Source: an uncultured Lachnospiraceae bacterium
GTDB taxonomy: Bacteria; Bacillota; Clostridia; Lachnospirales; Lachnospiraceae
NCBI GenBank assembly: GCA_910578885.1
Contig: CAJTSH010000002.1
Coordinates: forward strand, 94,034-158,033
Direction of reading: 5' to 3'
Length of the DNA: 64,000 nucleotides
Below the pieces are notes generated by a model, which did no database searches, was not told the origin of the DNA, and worked only from the letters and a program-made list of their open reading frames with translations. Below are positions 35,954-44,643 of the stretch, one piece after another (position 1 is the stretch's first letter; each line of letters starts with the position of its first letter). A program made the translations under genes and the position numbers.

Positions 35954-36232
35954 ATGAGAATGCAGATTACAGACGTGCGTGTACGCAGAGTAGAAAAAGA
36001 AGGAAAGATGAAAGCCATCGTATCCATTACGATTGATGAAGAATTTGTGGTTCATGATATCAAAGTCATAGACGGAGAAAAGGGATTGTTTATTGCAATG
36101 CCAAGCCGCAAGGCGGCGGACGGCGAATATCGGGACATTGCGCATCCGATAAATTCGGATACAAGAAGCAAGATTCAGCAGATTATTCTGGATAAGTATC
36201 AGGACGAAATGGCTGCGTTAGACGAGGCATAG
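35954..36232 (+). CDS. spoVG: SpoVG family regulator
   Basis: This 92-residue protein matches SpoVG over its length: MQITDVRVRRVEKEGKMKA at the start and the FIAMPSRKAADGEYRDIAHP signature. SpoVG binds DNA and RNA and affects septation and sporulation in Bacilli. It lies 33 nt after glgD with its own ribosome site, and ends at an intrinsic terminator. In Bacillus it precedes glmU; here an exporter cassette separates them. Confidence 0.95.
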   Translation: MRMQITDVRVRRVEKEGKMKAIVSITIDEEFVVHDIKVIDGEKGLFIAMPSRKAADGEYRDIAHPINSDTRSKIQQIILDKYQDEMAALDEA

Positions 36233-36251
36233 CATAATTGATGAGATGGGG

Positions 36252-36311
36252 ACAGGAACTGTGAACGGCGGCAGGTGAGACTGCGTTGGCGGGAACGGTT
36301 CCTGTTTTTTT
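36252..36311 (+). terminator. Intrinsic terminator after spoVG
   Basis: 8-bp stem ACAGGAAC/GTTCCTGT (36252-36259, 36298-36305) around a GC-rich internal region, then seven T. Confidence 0.75.
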
Positions 36312-36359
36312 GCTGTATCAGTCAGTCAAGTGAAGAAAAAGAAATGGGAATGGCTCAGC

Positions 36360-36390
36360 CTGCAGCTACACATTTGCTACGTAGCTGCAG
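36360..36390. repeat. Isolated perfect hairpin
   Basis: 10-bp perfect stem CTGCAGCTAC/GTAGCTGCAG (36360-36369, 36381-36390) with an 11-nt loop. No T-run follows. It lies between the spoVG terminator and the marR promoter; role unknown. Confidence 0.5.
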
Positions 36391-36425
36391 CCAGTAACAA
36401 GAAAATAGAAAAAGCCATGAGCAGC

Positions 36426-36480
36426 TTGACAAAATCCTGATAATATATTATAGTCATATAGTTCACATTGTAAACTATAT
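36426..36480 (+). promoter_or_regulatory. Promoter and likely MarR operator
   Basis: TTGACA (36426-36431), 17-bp spacer, TATAGT (36449-36454). An inverted repeat ATATAGTT/AACTATAT (36456-36463, 36473-36480, 9-nt centre) covers the expected start of transcription. This is where an autoregulating MarR protein would bind. Confidence 0.75.
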
Positions 36481-36544
36481 AAACGAAAATTAGCTGCAAA
36501 AGTATAATTGTTTCCAATTTATACCCAATAGGAGAGAACAAATT

Positions 36545-36982
36545 ATGGAAGATTTTAACTGGGTTTATATGATGGAAAAAATGCAGGATATCCGGCTTTT
36601 TTCCAGTCTTCACGTAAGACAGACAAAAAAAGACAGCATCATATCCTCTCAGGAATTGGATTTACTGTCCCGAATTCTATTGTCTGGTGAAGCGTTGACT
36701 CCTCTGGAGCTGACGGTAATGATGGGACTGAGCAAATCAGCGGTAAGCCGTTTGATTGAGCGGCTGGAAAAGAAGAGATTGCTTACAAAATTATATAATT
36801 TAAAAGATAAACGAAGCTATACGCTTCTTATTACAGAACAAGGTAATCAAGAACTGGAGCAGACATACCGGTATTATCTGGAGCCGATTTATAAACTCCG
36901 AAGAACTCTTGGAGAAGAGCGCTTTGAAAATTTAACAACACAAATCAAATATGCAAATCATATTTTACAAAACGGGAGGTAG
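36545..36982 (+). CDS. MarR-family transcriptional regulator
   Basis: This 145-residue winged-helix repressor has the recognition-helix region LTVMMGLSKSAVSRLIERLEKKRLL and the wing NLKDKRSYTLLITEQG, near residues 55-105. Flanking helices form the dimer interface. It lies 5 nt ahead of a FUSC-type membrane exporter and behind a promoter with a symmetric operator. It therefore probably represses both genes until an aromatic or toxic ligand binds. Confidence 0.92.
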   Translation: MEDFNWVYMMEKMQDIRLFSSLHVRQTKKDSIISSQELDLLSRILLSGEALTPLELTVMMGLSKSAVSRLIERLEKKRLLTKLYNLKDKRSYTLLITEQGNQELEQTYRYYLEPIYKLRRTLGEERFENLTTQIKYANHILQNGR

Positions 36983-36987
36983 ACAGA

Positions 36988-38052
36988 ATGACTTTTTATC
37001 AAGAACTTCAACTAAATCAAGCCGGCTCAAAAAAATACATCGCCAGCTTCCAAGATTCAAAAGAAAAACTCAAACATATTGGAATTTATTTATTCAAAAT
37101 TTTTCTCAACATAGCTTTCAGCATGGTATTTATTATTTTATTCAGTATCATATTCGGCAGTGAAAACAGTATTGCGGGACTTGCAGTGCTTCTTTGTGTT
37201 TTGGTTTTCCGATCTGCTGACCTAGGAATTCGTGCTTCGCATGCAGTTTTTGATATTTTTATCGTGTTCTCAATCCTTGCAGTAGGTCCAAAAGTATCTA
37301 ATCTTGTTCCTGCCGGCGGCGCTTTTTTCATCAATATTATCTGCATTCTGCTTTTAATGGTGCTTGGCTGTCACAATGTAATTATGTCTAATCACTCTAC
37401 CTTAGTGCTTTCTTACCTTCTTCTTCAGGGGTATGACGTCAGCGGTAATGCATATAAAATGCGTCTGGCTGCTCTTTTGGTTGGAGCGGTCTTAAGCGCT
37501 GCTGTTTTTTACCGCAATCATCGGAAAATAAAATATAAACGAAGCTTTAAAAGTTTGTTTCAGGAGTTTGATTTAGCTTCTGCGCGTACCCGGTGGCAGC
37601 TTTGCCTTACCTTCGGTGTATCTAGTGTCATGCTGATTGCTTCTCTTGTGGGAATTCCAAAGGCAATGTGGGTAGGAATTGCAGCGATGTCTGTGCTTGC
37701 GCCATTCCGAAGTGATCTTGAGTACCGTGTAAAATATCGTGCTCCGGGAAATATTTTGGGGAGTATTCTTTTTCTGTTATTATATTATATATTACCGGAG
37801 GGCAGCATTGCATATTTGGGAATACTTGGAGGGATTGGTCAAGGACTTTCCGCCAGCTATGGATGGCAGACAACGTTTAATGGTCTTAGTGCGCTTTCTA
37901 TTGCGGTTCCTGTCTTTGGCGTGCCATTTGCGATTTTTCTCAGGGTTTTTAATAATTTATTTGGCTCCGTTTATGTATGGCTGTTTAATCGAACATTTGA
38001 ACCGTTTATTTCTTTTGTCAATAATAAATGGGAGAAATCGATTGCTTCATAA
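36988..38052 (+). CDS. FUSC-family (aromatic acid exporter-like) membrane protein
   Basis: This 354-residue protein has two blocks of membrane helices (about 35-175 and 205-320) separated by a charged cytoplasmic segment (NHRKIKYKRSFKSLFQEF). The second block holds PKAMWVGIAAMSVLAPFRSDLEYRV, the conserved FUSC_2 signature. Such proteins expel aromatic acids or fusaric acid-type compounds. Its base composition looks richer in A and T than the flanking genes, hinting at acquisition with marR. Co-transcribed with marR. Confidence 0.82.
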   Translation: MTFYQELQLNQAGSKKYIASFQDSKEKLKHIGIYLFKIFLNIAFSMVFIILFSIIFGSENSIAGLAVLLCVLVFRSADLGIRASHAVFDIFIVFSILAVGPKVSNLVPAGGAFFINIICILLLMVLGCHNVIMSNHSTLVLSYLLLQGYDVSGNAYKMRLAALLVGAVLSAAVFYRNHRKIKYKRSFKSLFQEFDLASARTRWQLCLTFGVSSVMLIASLVGIPKAMWVGIAAMSVLAPFRSDLEYRVKYRAPGNILGSILFLLLYYILPEGSIAYLGILGGIGQGLSASYGWQTTFNGLSALSIAVPVFGVPFAIFLRVFNNLFGSVYVWLFNRTFEPFISFVNNKWEKSIAS

Positions 38053-38172
38053 TAATAACCGCAAATGTTTCGATTACGAAATGGGAAACTCATGCCAGAT
38101 TCAGGGGTGACAAATCAAAAAAAATCTTGTAAAATAAATAGTTGATAATGTTTGAAGGCTGGAGGAACGAAA

Positions 38173-38910
38173 ATGTTAAAAGCGGTTATATTAGCAGCGG
38201 GAAAAGGAACCCGTATGAAATCTGATTTACCGAAGGTAGTGCATACAATTGAAGATAGGTGTCTGGTAGATTATGTGGTAGATGCGGCAAAGGCTGCCGG
38301 AGCGGACGATATTTGTCTGGTCGTTGGATATCAGGCAGATGTGGTAAAGGGCAGTATTGCAAACAAAGATGTAAAATATGCGATGCAGGAAGAGCAGTTA
38401 GGGACCGGTCATGCGGTAAAATGCGCAAAGGATTTTATAGGAGTGGAAGGAGAGACACTGATTTTATTCGGTGACACGCCGTTGATTACCGCAGAGACAT
38501 TGAAGCGTCTGCTGATTCATCACAAAGAGAATGGGAATGCGGTAACCGTACTTTCTGCAAAGATTGACAATCCGACCGGATATGGAAGAATTATCAGAGA
38601 CGAGAACGGGAATTTCTTAAAGAGCGTAGAGCATAAGGATGCAACCGAGGAAGAGCGTGCTTCCCACGAGATTAATTCCGGCATGTATATCTTTGATACC
38701 AGAGAACTGAGTCAGGCATTGGATGAGTTGACGCCAAATAATGCACAAGGGGAATACTATCTGCCGGATACGCTGACAATTATTAAGGATAAAGGCTTAA
38801 AAGCAGATGCATTTGCATTGGAAAGCCCAGAGGACATTTCCGGCTGCAATGACAGGGAACAGCTTGAGGAAGCTGCCGTAATCATTCGGAGAAGAAATCG
38901 TAACAGGTAG
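38173..38910 (+). CDS. glmU: GlmU-like UTP:GlcNAc-1-phosphate uridylyltransferase domain (no acetyltransferase domain)
   Basis: At 245 residues this covers only the N-terminal half of bifunctional GlmU (about 460). The nucleotidyltransferase is complete: LAAGKGTRMKSDLPKV, GTGHAV, LFGDTPLI, NPTGYGRI, EINSGMY and NNAQGEYYLPD are all present. The left-handed beta-helix acetyltransferase is missing, and the protein stops cleanly after SPEDISGCNDREQLEEA. It could make UDP-GlcNAc if the acetylation step is done by another protein. GGAGG lies 7 nt before ATG 38173. Followed by pth and mfd, as glmU is in Bacillus. Confidence 0.9.
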   Translation: MLKAVILAAGKGTRMKSDLPKVVHTIEDRCLVDYVVDAAKAAGADDICLVVGYQADVVKGSIANKDVKYAMQEEQLGTGHAVKCAKDFIGVEGETLILFGDTPLITAETLKRLLIHHKENGNAVTVLSAKIDNPTGYGRIIRDENGNFLKSVEHKDATEEERASHEINSGMYIFDTRELSQALDELTPNNAQGEYYLPDTLTIIKDKGLKADAFALESPEDISGCNDREQLEEAAVIIRRRNRNR

Positions 38911-38928
38911 AAGAAAGGCAGAGAATAC

Positions 38929-39489
38929 ATGTATATCATAGCAGGACTTGGCAATCCGGGAAATTTGTATGCGCATACAAGGCATAATGTAGGATTTGAT
39001 GTCATTGATATTATTGCAGACAAATATAATATAGATGTCAGGGAGAAGAAACACAAGGCATTTTGCGGTAAGGGCGTGATTGAGGGGCAGAAGGTGATAC
39101 TGGTAAAGCCTCAGACCTTTATGAATTTAAGCGGCGAAAGTCTGGTTGAGTTTGTAAATTATTATAAGGCAGATCCTGCAGGGGAACTGATTGTTATCTA
39201 TGATGATATCACTTTAGAGCCGGGAAGGATGCGAATCCGCCGAAAAGGAAGCGCCGGAGGGCATAACGGAATCAAGAATATTATTGCCCGGACGGGTACG
39301 CAGGAATTTCTGCGGGTAAAGATCGGCGTGGGCGCCAAGCCGCCGGGATGGGATCTCGCGGATCATGTGCTGGCACATATGTCAGGAAAAGAAAAAAAGC
39401 TTGCCGAGGAAGCGTTTCTAAATGCGGCGGACGCCGTTTCGCTTCTGGTAAATGGGGAAATTGACAAGGCAATGAATATATATAACTAA
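38929..39489 (+). CDS. pth: Peptidyl-tRNA hydrolase
   Basis: This 186-residue enzyme recycles tRNA from peptidyl-tRNA dropped by ribosomes. Catalytic His is in TRHNVGFDVID, with FMNLSG, YDDITLEPG and GSAGGHNGIKN further along, all canonical. It begins 18 nt after the GlmU-like gene and is followed by mfd, a conserved Firmicute order. Confidence 0.97.
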   Translation: MYIIAGLGNPGNLYAHTRHNVGFDVIDIIADKYNIDVREKKHKAFCGKGVIEGQKVILVKPQTFMNLSGESLVEFVNYYKADPAGELIVIYDDITLEPGRMRIRRKGSAGGHNGIKNIIARTGTQEFLRVKIGVGAKPPGWDLADHVLAHMSGKEKKLAEEAFLNAADAVSLLVNGEIDKAMNIYN

Positions 39490-39502
39490 TGGAAAGGGAC
39501 AG

Positions 39503-39526
39503 TGCCTCGCAGCGGTTTGCGGGGCA
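39503..39526 (+). other. Hairpin between pth and mfd
   Basis: 9-bp stem with one G-U (39503-39511, 39518-39526, 6-nt loop). The T content after it is low, so it is at most a partial terminator. It argues that mfd translation starts downstream of it. Confidence 0.45.
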
Positions 39527-39557
39527 TTACTCTTCAGTAAGAAAGATGGAGGAAAAA

Positions 39558-42500
39558 TTGAAAGCGTTTTTGGACCCTCTTTATGAATTAGAGGAACTAC
39601 AGGAGGCAAAAGAGCAGGCAAAATCCAGCGGTATTGTACAGATATCCGGCTGTATTGATGCACAGAAGTCACATATGATGTATGGTTTGGGCGATGGTTT
39701 TAAGAATAAAATCATCGTTACTTTTAGTGAAATAAAGGCAAGGGAGCTGTACGAGGATTACCGCTTTTTTGACAAAGAAGCACTGAATTATCCTGCAAAG
39801 GATTTATTGTTCTATCAATCTGATATCCGTGGAAATCTGCTGACGAAAGAACGGATTGCATTGTTAAAGCGATTGGCAGATGAAGAACCGGTTACGGTAA
39901 TTACTACATTTGATGCATTGATGAACCGGATGGCTGAACCGGATAATTTTTCGAAGGCAGTTCTGCACATTGAGGCGGGAGAAGAGCTTGAAATAGAAAA
40001 GACAACGCATCAACTTGTGCAGATGGGGTATATGAAGAATTATCAGACAGAAGCGCCGGGAGAATTCGCGGTGCGCGGCGGGATTTTGGACGTGTACCCG
40101 CTGACGGAGGACAATCCGTATCGGATTGAAATGTGGGGGGATGAAGTAGATTCCATCCGCAGTTTTGATGCGGAAAGCCAGCGTTCCATAGAAAATCTGG
40201 AAAAAGTTTCGATTTATCCGGCAGCGGAATTTGTTCTGACCAAAGAAGCTGCCAGTATGGGATTGAAAAAAATGGAACAGGAGAGCAAGCGGGCAGAGAA
40301 GAAGTTTCGGGAAGAAATGAAGACGGAGGAAGCGCACCGGGTAAAGACGAGTTTTGAAGCATTCCGGGAGGAAGTGTCAGAGCTTTCGGGCGGTGCAAAT
40401 CTGGATGACAGGATTTCTTATTTCTGGGAGAAAAGCGTCAGTCTGCTGGACTGTTTTCAGAAGGAAGAGACAATTGTTTTTCTGGATGAACCGGTAAGGC
40501 TTTTGGAAAAGGGAAGGGTGACGGAGCAGGAATTTTCGGACAGCATGAAGCAGCGTCTGGAAAAGGGCTATATACTTCCGGGGCAGATGGATGCGCTCTA
40601 TGGTAAGGAGGAGATACAGGCAAAGTTTTCAAAAATGCATTGTATTGCACTTTCTGCGTTGGACATGAAGCTGAATGAACTGGACATAAAGAGCCGCTTT
40701 CATGTTCAGGTGAAAAGCGTCAACCCCTATAACAATAGCTTTGAGCTGTTGATTAAAGATTTAAAGCTTTACAAAAAAAATGGGTATAGGGTTATACTCC
40801 TATCAGGATCAAGGACAAGGGCAGAGCATCTTGCAGGAGACATTGCGGCAGAGGAATTGAACTGCTTTTACACGCAGGACTATGACCATACGGTAAAGCC
40901 GGGGGAAATTATGGCGGCGTATGGCAAGGTGAAGCGAGGCTATGAATATCCGATGCTGAAATTCGTTGTTATCTCAGAGAGCGATATTTTCGGCAGCGAA
41001 AAGAAGAAGAAAAAGAAACGGCGGATTTATGAGGGGGAAAAAATACAAAGTTTTAACGATCTTTCCATTGGAGATTATGTAGTGCATGAGAATCATGGGC
41101 TTGGCATCTACCGGGGAATTGAGAAGGTAGAGGTGGATAAGACCGTTAAGGATTATATTAAGATAGAGTATGCAAAGGGAGGTAATCTCTATATACTTGC
41201 CACCCAGCTAGAGCTGATACAAAAGTATGCCGGTGCGGATGCGAAAAAGCCAAAGCTGAATAAGCTTGGAAGCGCAGAGTGGCATAAGACGAAGACAAGA
41301 GTCCGGGGGGCAGTTAAGGAGATAGCGGAGGAATTGGTACAGCTATATGCCGAGCGGCAGAGCAAGGAAGGCTTTGTCTATGGGGCGGATACGGTCTGGC
41401 AAAAGGAATTTGAGGAAATGTTCCCGTTTGAAGAGACGGAGGATCAGGAGCTTGCGATAGAAGCTACCAAGAAAGATATGGAGAGCGCGAAGATCATGGA
41501 CCGCCTGATTTGCGGGGATGTGGGCTACGGCAAGACGGAGGTGGCGATCCGAGCCGCATTTAAGGCTGTGCAGGATGGCAAGCAGGTGGTGTATCTGGTG
41601 CCGACGACAATTCTTGCACAGCAGCATTACAATACCTTTGTTCAGAGAATGAAAGATTTTCCTGTGCGGGTAGATTTGCTCTGCCGTTTTCGGAGTCCCT
41701 CAGAGCAGAAAAAAACAATTGCAGATTTAAAAAAGGGAATGGTGGATATTGTAATCGGAACCCACCGGGTATTGTCAAAAGATGTGCAGTATAAGGATCT
41801 GGGGCTTCTGATTGTGGATGAGGAGCAGCGTTTCGGTGTTGCCCATAAGGAGAAAATCAAGCAGTTGAAGACAAATATTGACGTTCTGACATTGACGGCA
41901 ACTCCGATTCCGAGAACGCTTCATATGAGTTTGATCGGTATCCGTGATATGAGCGTATTGGAGGAGCCGCCGATGGACCGGATGGCGATTCAGACCTATG
42001 TCATGGAATATAACGAGGAAATGATACGGGAAGCCATCAATCGGGAGCTGGCGCGGGGCGGGCAGGTCTACTACGTTTTTAACAGGGTGAATCAGATTAT
42101 AGAGATGACGGCGAAAATAGAAAGCCTGGTAGAGGATGCAGTCGTAGCATTTGCCCACGGACAGATGAAGGAGCGGGAGTTAGAGGATATTATGTACCGG
42201 TTCATCAACGGGGAGATTGATGTGCTGGTATCTACAACGATTATTGAGACGGGATTGGATATTTCCAATGTCAATACAATGATTATCCAAGATGCGGACA
42301 ATATGGGCTTATCCCAGCTTTATCAGCTGAGGGGGCGCGTGGGACGTTCCAACCGGACGGCATATGCCTTTTTAATGTACCGCAGGGATAAAATGTTAAA
42401 AGAGATTGCAGAAAAGCGTCTGGCGGCAATTAAGGAGTTTACGGAGCTGGGCAGCGGCTTTAAGATTGCCATGCGGGATTTGGAGTTAAGAGGTGCGGGA

Positions 42501-43082
42501 ACGCTGCTGGGGGAGAGCCAGAGCGGGCATATGGAAGCGGTCGGCTATGACCTCTATTGTAAGATGCTCAATGAAGCGGTAAAAAGTGCGAAGGGAATAG
42601 AAGGAAGAGAACAGTTTGAGACTTCCGTCGATGCCAAAATTGATGCATTTATTCCGGTCAGCTATATTCCGAACGAATATCAGAAACTGGATATTTATAA
42701 GCGGATAGCGGGAATCGAGACTGATGAAGAAAGCGGAGAAATGTTAGAGGAGCTGATTGACCGTTTCGGCGATCCGCCTAAGTCGGTGACGAACCTATTG
42801 CTGATTGCAAAGCTCAAGGCGAAGGCGCATCAGGTCTATATGAAAGAAATTGTACAAAAGGGAAATGAGATGAAATTCGTTCTCTATGAACAGGCTAAGA
42901 TAGATGTAGCGAGGATACCGGAGCTTGTGGACGTCTATAAGACCAGATTGAAATTTACGCCGGATGCCAAGGGACCGTATTTTACCTTGATTCTTCGGAA
43001 TAACGATAGGAAAGACAATAAGGATGATATGGAGCTGATGGAGGAGTTTTTGGATGAGGCGGGAAGGATATTGTTGTTGTAA
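39558..43082 (+). CDS. mfd: Transcription-repair coupling factor
   Basis: About 1174 residues. Mfd pushes stalled RNA polymerase off DNA and recruits UvrA. The UvrB-like N-terminal module, the RNA-polymerase interacting domain (YVVHENHGLGIYRG), the RecG-like translocase with GDVGYGKTEVA, DEEQRFGV and TATPIPRTL, and the C-terminal TRCF domain are in the expected order and length. The TTG at 39558 (L/MKAFLDPLYEL) has GGAGG 5 nt upstream. ATGs at 39489 and 39546 are in frame but lack good sites, and 39489 overlaps the pth stop. Confidence 0.95.
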   Translation: MKAFLDPLYELEELQEAKEQAKSSGIVQISGCIDAQKSHMMYGLGDGFKNKIIVTFSEIKARELYEDYRFFDKEALNYPAKDLLFYQSDIRGNLLTKERIALLKRLADEEPVTVITTFDALMNRMAEPDNFSKAVLHIEAGEELEIEKTTHQLVQMGYMKNYQTEAPGEFAVRGGILDVYPLTEDNPYRIEMWGDEVDSIRSFDAESQRSIENLEKVSIYPAAEFVLTKEAASMGLKKMEQESKRAEKKFREEMKTEEAHRVKTSFEAFREEVSELSGGANLDDRISYFWEKSVSLLDCFQKEETIVFLDEPVRLLEKGRVTEQEFSDSMKQRLEKGYILPGQMDALYGKEEIQAKFSKMHCIALSALDMKLNELDIKSRFHVQVKSVNPYNNSFELLIKDLKLYKKNGYRVILLSGSRTRAEHLAGDIAAEELNCFYTQDYDHTVKPGEIMAAYGKVKRGYEYPMLKFVVISESDIFGSEKKKKKKRRIYEGEKIQSFNDLSIGDYVVHENHGLGIYRGIEKVEVDKTVKDYIKIEYAKGGNLYILATQLELIQKYAGADAKKPKLNKLGSAEWHKTKTRVRGAVKEIAEELVQLYAERQSKEGFVYGADTVWQKEFEEMFPFEETEDQELAIEATKKDMESAKIMDRLICGDVGYGKTEVAIRAAFKAVQDGKQVVYLVPTTILAQQHYNTFVQRMKDFPVRVDLLCRFRSPSEQKKTIADLKKGMVDIVIGTHRVLSKDVQYKDLGLLIVDEEQRFGVAHKEKIKQLKTNIDVLTLTATPIPRTLHMSLIGIRDMSVLEEPPMDRMAIQTYVMEYNEEMIREAINRELARGGQVYYVFNRVNQIIEMTAKIESLVEDAVVAFAHGQMKERELEDIMYRFINGEIDVLVSTTIIETGLDISNVNTMIIQDADNMGLSQLYQLRGRVGRSNRTAYAFLMYRRDKMLKEIAEKRLAAIKEFTELGSGFKIAMRDLELRGAGTLLGESQSGHMEAVGYDLYCKMLNEAVKSAKGIEGREQFETSVDAKIDAFIPVSYIPNEYQKLDIYKRIAGIETDEESGEMLEELIDRFGDPPKSVTNLLLIAKLKAKAHQVYMKEIVQKGNEMKFVLYEQAKIDVARIPELVDVYKTRLKFTPDAKGPYFTLILRNNDRKDNKDDMELMEEFLDEAGRILLL

Positions 43083-43113
43083 GTCGTCATTAAGAACAGA
43101 ATTGCCTGCGTTA

Positions 43114-43153
43114 GCCAGAAGCTGGATTTTGCAGGCGTTATCCAGCTTCTGGC
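43114..43153 (+). repeat. Long perfect hairpin after mfd
   Basis: 14-bp perfect stem (43114-43127, 43140-43153) with a 12-nt loop. No T-run follows directly. It stands 18 nt before the true terminator and may protect the 3' end of the message. Confidence 0.6.
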
Positions 43154-43170
43154 ATTGCCGCATAAAAAAG

Positions 43171-43222
43171 CAGTCCAAATCCTTTCGCAAGTATATCTGC
43201 GACGGTCTTTGGACTGTTTTTT
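43171..43222 (+). terminator. Intrinsic terminator after mfd
   Basis: 9-bp stem CAGTCCAAA/TTTGGACTG (43171-43179, 43208-43216) with an inner TCGCA/TGCGA hairpin, then six T. Confidence 0.85.
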
Positions 43223-43355
43223 CGTCCGGCTCGCAGTATGCACGAAAATTTCACATTTAACATCTTGCGGCTTCAGGGAAAAAGTCTTATAATAAACTAG
43301 ATTGCCGCAGGGTGTGCAAAGGTATTAGAATGATAAACAACAGGAGGAATCCGAT

Positions 43356-44408
43356 ATGAATTGGAAAAAAGGAACATCTCTGGTACTTGCCGGAGTAATG
43401 GCGTCATCTGTTTTATTTGCAGGATGTGGAAAGAGCATAGATAAAGATGCCGTAGTTGCAACATTGGGGGATAAAGAAATCTCTTTGGGATTTGCAAATT
43501 TTATGGCGCAGTATCAGGCGATTACCTATGATAGATATTTCCTTTCCATGTATGGCGAAGATATGTGGAATCAGGATATATTCGGGAACGGAAGTACCAT
43601 GACAGAAACGGTGAAGGACGGCGTCTTAGAGAGCATAGAGATGAGTTATCTGTTGGAACAGCATATGGAGGAATATAAGGTTGAGATAACAGATGATGAA
43701 CTGTCTGCAATGCAGGAGACTGCAAAACAGTTTATGGAGGATAACTCCAAGGGAGCGATAAAGGCGTTGGGTGCTGAGGAAGAATATGTAACGGAAATGC
43801 TTCGGCTGAGCATGATTCAGACTAAGATGCAGGAAGCAATTCAGAGCGAAGCAGACACCGAAGTCAGCGATGAAGAAGCTGCGCAGAGAACCTTCAGCTA
43901 TATCCAGATCAATGCCAATAGTTACACGGATGATGATGGAAACAGTGTAGACTATACAGAGGAAGAGAAAGAGGAACTGGCAGAGAAAGCAGAAAATGTG
44001 GCAAAGGCTGCTGCTGATGATTTCGACGGAGCTGCTGCGGACAATGATTATACGGTAAGTACCTACTCCTATGGGGCAGATGAAGATAACAGTACGATGG
44101 ATGAAGCTGTGACGTCAGCCGCAGATAAATTAAAAGAAGGCGAAGTATCCGATTTGATTACTACAGAAGCTGGAACGTATTATATTATCCGTCTTGACAG
44201 TGAGTTTGATGAGGAGGCAACAGAGACAAAGAGAGAGTCTATCATCGACACAAGAAAATCGGAGCATTATACGGAGATAACGGACGGGTATAAAGAAGCT
44301 GCTGAGTGGAATGTGAACGAGAAGGTATGGGAAGCGGTAAATTTTGACGAACTGTACACCGTTTATGAAGAAGAGTCAACAGAAGCAGTAGAAGAAACAG
44401 AGAATTAA
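43356..44408 (+). CDS. prsA: PrsA/SurA-like foldase lipoprotein
   Basis: This 350-residue secreted lipoprotein has a lipobox LFAGC (Cys near residue 24) after a short signal peptide. A SurA-like N-terminal helical chaperone part (about 30-165) is followed by a parvulin-type region (about 175-295) with DKLKEGEVSDLITTEAGTYYIIRLD. It would assist folding of exported proteins at the outer membrane face. The parvulin domain is acidic and divergent, so prolyl isomerase activity is uncertain. Glu-rich tail. Follows the mfd terminator. Confidence 0.85.
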   Translation: MNWKKGTSLVLAGVMASSVLFAGCGKSIDKDAVVATLGDKEISLGFANFMAQYQAITYDRYFLSMYGEDMWNQDIFGNGSTMTETVKDGVLESIEMSYLLEQHMEEYKVEITDDELSAMQETAKQFMEDNSKGAIKALGAEEEYVTEMLRLSMIQTKMQEAIQSEADTEVSDEEAAQRTFSYIQINANSYTDDDGNSVDYTEEEKEELAEKAENVAKAAADDFDGAAADNDYTVSTYSYGADEDNSTMDEAVTSAADKLKEGEVSDLITTEAGTYYIIRLDSEFDEEATETKRESIIDTRKSEHYTEITDGYKEAAEWNVNEKVWEAVNFDELYTVYEEESTEAVEETEN

Positions 44409-44426
44409 CATTTACAGTGAAAGCGA

Positions 44427-44459
44427 CGGGGCTGGACATTATGTCACAGCCTCGTTTTT
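44427..44459 (+). terminator. Intrinsic terminator
   Basis: 8-bp outer stem CGGGGCTG/CAGCCTCG with one G-U (44427-44434, 44447-44454), continued by GACAT/ATGTC inside, then five T. Confidence 0.85.
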
Positions 44460-44461
44460 AT

Positions 44462-44600
44462 GCACAGGGGCGCATGAGGAAAGTAGCAGCAGAAGCTGCA
44501 TGCGCCCCGCGCGGTGAGCAGGAGGAATAAATCTTCCTGCTCGATTGCACAGAGGCGCACAAAGAAAGCAGCAGCAGAAGCTGCATGCGCCTTGCTCGAT
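44462..44600. repeat. Dispersed multi-hairpin repeat, copy 2
   Basis: Same layout as 27834-27981, again starting right after a terminator T-run. Arms are GGGGCGCATG/CATGCGCCCC (44467-44476, 44499-44508), GAGCAGGA/TCCTGCTC (44516-44523, 44535-44542) and a shortened AGGCGCA/TGCGCCT pair in the second half. The middle stem differs from copy 1 at two paired positions, keeping the pairing. Confidence 0.85.
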
Positions 44601-44643
44601 TCGTATAGATATACATTTTAATTGATTGGAGGCGGATAGAAGG

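Noticed and set aside
40438..40650. Minus-strand open frames opposite mfd
   Set aside because: They are Pro/Ser-rich shadows produced by the codon pattern of mfd, with no start signals.
43114..43153. Terminator of mfd
   Set aside because: The stem is excellent but has no T-run; the hairpin at 43171-43222 with T6 is the real terminator.
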